From Bacteroidia bacterium (lineage in GTDB: Bacteria > Bacteroidota > Bacteroidia > J057), in assembly GCA_041391665.1 (NCBI GenBank), contig JAWKNO010000001.1, positions 1,488,001-1,552,000 on the forward strand: a DNA stretch of 64,000 bases. Reading direction: 5' to 3'. The notes below the pieces were generated by a model. The model had not been told where the DNA came from. It did not search any database and worked only from the letters and a program-made list of their open reading frames with translations. Positions 62,128-64,000 of the stretch are shown piece by piece (position 1 is the stretch's first letter; the number at the start of each line of letters is the position of its first letter). Both the position numbers and the translations under genes were made by a program.

Positions 62128-63107
62128 ATTATGTAAATTAGATTTCATTGAAAATCAGGGTATTGGGGTAATTTATGCGCTACTCGAAAGTTGTAGAGGC
62201 CGGTACAAATGCCCACGGTGGTGTCCCGGAAGTCATTTTTATAGGCGCGGCACTCATCTTTCACCATCCGGTATCGCTTCACCCCGCCGATAAAGTGCTC
62301 GATTCTGACCCTTACCCGGGATATGTCCCGGTTTTGTTGGACTTGTTCGGAGGTGAGATCCTTGCCTTTGGGCTTTTTTTGCGGCTGAACAATCTCTACC
62401 CCTGCCGGGGCATACCCCTGGTAACCGGTATCCTGCCATAGGCGAAAGCCTGCGGGAATGGAATAACTATCCGCCATCCGCTTATCATGGACACTGCCCG
62501 CATAAGTGGGACTCACATACACAATCACTCCGAGCATCGTGGCAAGGAACGCATTTTTGACCGTATGTTTTTTCTTTTTCCCACTGTACTGCGCTTTTTG
62601 CTGTTCGGTATCCTGCGGACGCGGCACTTCCCGTTCGGAACCATCGTGCAGTAATTCCTTCCCGCTCTGGTTCTCCAGCGCGGTCTGAAGGTCCGCTTCG
62701 GTGCGGGCAGGCATACTTTCGCTCTGTTCCAGGGCCAGTTGCAGTATCGTATGAAGACCGTGGATATAGACATTCGCCTGGGCCTGTTCCATCTCAAACA
62801 CCTCTGCCTGCACTTCCTGTACCGGATTATGTTTCAAATAGAACAGAATGAAACACAGCCGCTCGGCATGACTCGGTAAGGGACTATTTTGATAGATCAC
62901 ACTTCGCCGAAGACCCTTTCTGGGCTTCCCGTTCAACTCATGCTTTTTCAAATAGGCATCGTGGACGGGCCCAAATTCTGCCAACAGCCGTTCGAAATCT
63001 GCTACCCGGTAGCCAGTCATCGACAGAAAATGGCTCGGACTTTTAATCCACTTTTCGTATTTTGACATCTCTCCGCGCGTTTAGTTACGAATTTAAATTT
63101 ACATAAT
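62128..63107 (-). mobile_element. IS5-family insertion sequence
   Basis: About 980-bp element with a single transposase gene. Terminal inverted repeats share ATTATGTAAATT exactly (62128-62139 and the complement at 63096-63107), with weaker matching a few bases further inward. No clear target-site duplication is visible, so the copy may be old or the boundaries are slightly off. It sits directly in front of the degenerate ANL gene. Confidence 0.75.
62145..63068 (-). CDS. IS5-family transposase (DDE_Tnp_4 type)
   Basis: 307-aa intact transposase. DDE residues are recognised as Asp in LLHDGSE, Asp in LWQDTGYQG and Glu in RVRIEHFIGGVKRYR. The N-terminus holds a helix-turn-helix-like region for end recognition. 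The gene fills nearly all of the element, and its stop lies 6 bp inside the left inverted repeat. The frame is uninterrupted, so the element could still be active. Confidence 0.88.
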   Translation of the reverse strand: MSKYEKWIKSPSHFLSMTGYRVADFERLLAEFGPVHDAYLKKHELNGKPRKGLRRSVIYQNSPLPSHAERLCFILFYLKHNPVQEVQAEVFEMEQAQANVYIHGLHTILQLALEQSESMPARTEADLQTALENQSGKELLHDGSEREVPRPQDTEQQKAQYSGKKKKHTVKNAFLATMLGVIVYVSPTYAGSVHDKRMADSYSIPAGFRLWQDTGYQGYAPAGVEIVQPQKKPKGKDLTSEQVQQNRDISRVRVRIEHFIGGVKRYRMVKDECRAYKNDFRDTTVGICTGLYNFRVAHKLPQYPDFQ

Positions 63108-63170
63108 CTTTAGGATAATCATTCAGTAGTACCTAAATTTATCGCGTCGCTGCAAATAAGCCAAAAATCG

Positions 63171-63569
63171 ATGAATGATCAGATAACACCACATAAAAAG
63201 AATTGCTCAAGGGTAGGAGCGGCACTGTTGATGAAGTGCCCCAATTGTTGCAATGCCCCATTATTTATCAATCAAAACCCCTATAATTTCAGCACAATGG
63301 GAAAAATGCCCGATGAATGTCCGAATTGCGGACAGGATTTTGTGATTGAGCCGGGGTTTTATTTTGGCGCAGCCATGATCAGTTATGTGATCCAGGTATT
63401 TATGATCGGCTTGTGTGCCGCGGTGGTTTATCTGGCCGGAGGCACAGAACCCTTACAATACATCATATCCATCAGTCTGGTGATTTTGCTGACTGCGCCT
63501 TATGTGATGGTGGTTTCCCGCGGGTTGTGGTTGAGTATTTTTGTTAAGAAGGATGGTTCTGCTGACTAG
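63171..63569 (+). CDS. DUF983 family membrane protein
   Basis: 132-aa protein with two zinc-knuckle pairs, Cys23/Cys26 (MKCPNCC) and Cys50/Cys53 (DECPNCG), followed by two helices (about 66-88 and 94-116). This is the DUF983 layout. Function is unknown. 63 bp from the IS right end and 96 bp before an MscS-type gene. Confidence 0.88.
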   Translation: MNDQITPHKKNCSRVGAALLMKCPNCCNAPLFINQNPYNFSTMGKMPDECPNCGQDFVIEPGFYFGAAMISYVIQVFMIGLCAAVVYLAGGTEPLQYIISISLVILLTAPYVMVVSRGLWLSIFVKKDGSAD

Positions 63570-63665
63570 TTCAGGTTGCTTGAAAATATGAGTTTATGAA
63601 AGAGTATTTGAATAACTTTTATAATTTTACCCCTGTATGAAAGTTTTATTTAATCCTCTAACACC

Positions 63666-64000
63666 ATGGTAGAAACAATTATGAAAGAACTGGAAAACTG
63701 GGTACTGGCACATTACCAAAGTATATTACTGGCATTGGTTACCCTTATTGTTGGTTTGTGGTTGATCAAATGGGTAACCCGCGTAGCCAGAAAAGCGATG
63801 GAAGTCAGAAGTATGGATCTTACGCTTCGCACGTTTTTTTCCGATCTGATCAGTATTTCCCTCAAGGCGGTGCTTTTTATCAGCGTAGCCGGCATTCTGG
63901 GTATTCAGACTACTTCTTTTGTAACTATTTTGGGTGCAGCCGGTCTGGCTGTAGGTCTTGCCCTCCAGGGCAGTCTGGGCAATTTTGCCGGTGGGGTATT
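63666..64000 (+). CDS. MscS-type mechanosensitive channel (3' partial)
   Basis: The frame from ATG 63666 is open to the window end (111 codons). It begins with a short amphipathic stretch, a first helix (SILLALVTLIVGLWLIKWV), a second hydrophobic segment (SLKAVLFISVAGILGI), and then the pore-lining TM3 signature with GAAGLAVGLALQGSLGNFAG. It would release osmolytes on hypo-osmotic shock. Rest of the protein is outside the window. Confidence 0.93.
   Translation, partial: MVETIMKELENWVLAHYQSILLALVTLIVGLWLIKWVTRVARKAMEVRSMDLTLRTFFSDLISISLKAVLFISVAGILGIQTTSFVTILGAAGLAVGLALQGSLGNFAGGV

Noticed and set aside
1..64000. tRNA, rRNA, CRISPR arrays, riboswitches and prophage
   Set aside because: Intergenic regions were read on both strands; no cloverleaf, repeat-spacer array or phage module was recognised. 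A tRNAscan or Infernal run would be decisive.

Overview
The window is a stretch of chromosome from a member of the Bacteroidota. Supporting signs are ExbB/ExbD/ExbD/TonB and PorV-like proteins, a DUF5686 protein with a carboxypeptidase-like N-terminal domain, a BlaR1 protein whose C-terminus resembles a SusC/TonB plug, HPPD and LuxE-like proteins of the types seen in this phylum, and promoters of the Bacteroidota form TTTG-N18-20-TAnnTTTG. Gene content is mostly housekeeping and envelope functions of a free-living aerobe. I cannot fix the family; Saprospiria or Cytophagia would fit. No rRNA, tRNA, CRISPR array or prophage was seen.

Layout. 1-3.5 kb: tyrosine catabolism (hpd, cut by the window edge) followed by two guanidino-group hydrolases (CtlX-like and arginine-deiminase-like). 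3.6-4.7 kb: accessory patch with a decayed IS5-type element and an AT-rich secreted cupin gene between attC-like sequences. 4.7-10.8 kb: EF-G paralogue, YhhN-like and LysE-like membrane proteins, PorV-like protein plus NHL lipoprotein. 10.8-14.2 kb: beta-helix protein, diheme cytochrome and DUF3089 lipoprotein. 14.4-19.5 kb: TetR regulator, aroE, thiol oxidoreductase, monooxygenase, subtilase, EI24 protein. 19.5-28.1 kb (minus strand): nuoB/nuoA, a small orphan gene, then def, ruvX, histidine kinase, glycosyltransferase, ABC exporter and ChlI/MoxR-like ATPase. 28.2-37 kb: LuxE-like protein, a FIST/kinase/response-regulator operon, a tiny four-cysteine protein, penicillin acylase, MORN-repeat protein, THUMP RNA methyltransferase. 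37.4-40.6 kb: exbB-exbD-exbD-tonB. 40.7-55.3 kb: caspase-like protease, gyrB, AsmA protein, Na+/H+ antiporter, amino-acid dehydrogenase, ComF, BatA, tpx, ECF sigma factor and its membrane partner. 55.3-60.5 kb: DUF5686 protein and a blaI-blaR1 pair. 60.7-64 kb: a degenerate acyl-CoA-synthetase-like gene with an IS5-family element at its 5' end, DUF983 protein and the start of an MscS channel.

The most unusual locus is the blaI-blaR1 control region. Two identical 16-bp palindromes lie 29 bp apart, one exactly between the -33 and -7 boxes of a good promoter. The leader of about 410 nt between that promoter and blaI is almost wholly made of about 56 heptanucleotide repeats, with a nested 146-bp higher-order repeat. 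Other items to follow up are the cassette-like cupin patch, the beta-helix/diheme cytochrome/DUF3089 cluster, the EF-G paralogue with Leu in place of the catalytic His, the degenerate ANL protein, and the isolation of nuoAB from the remaining complex I genes.
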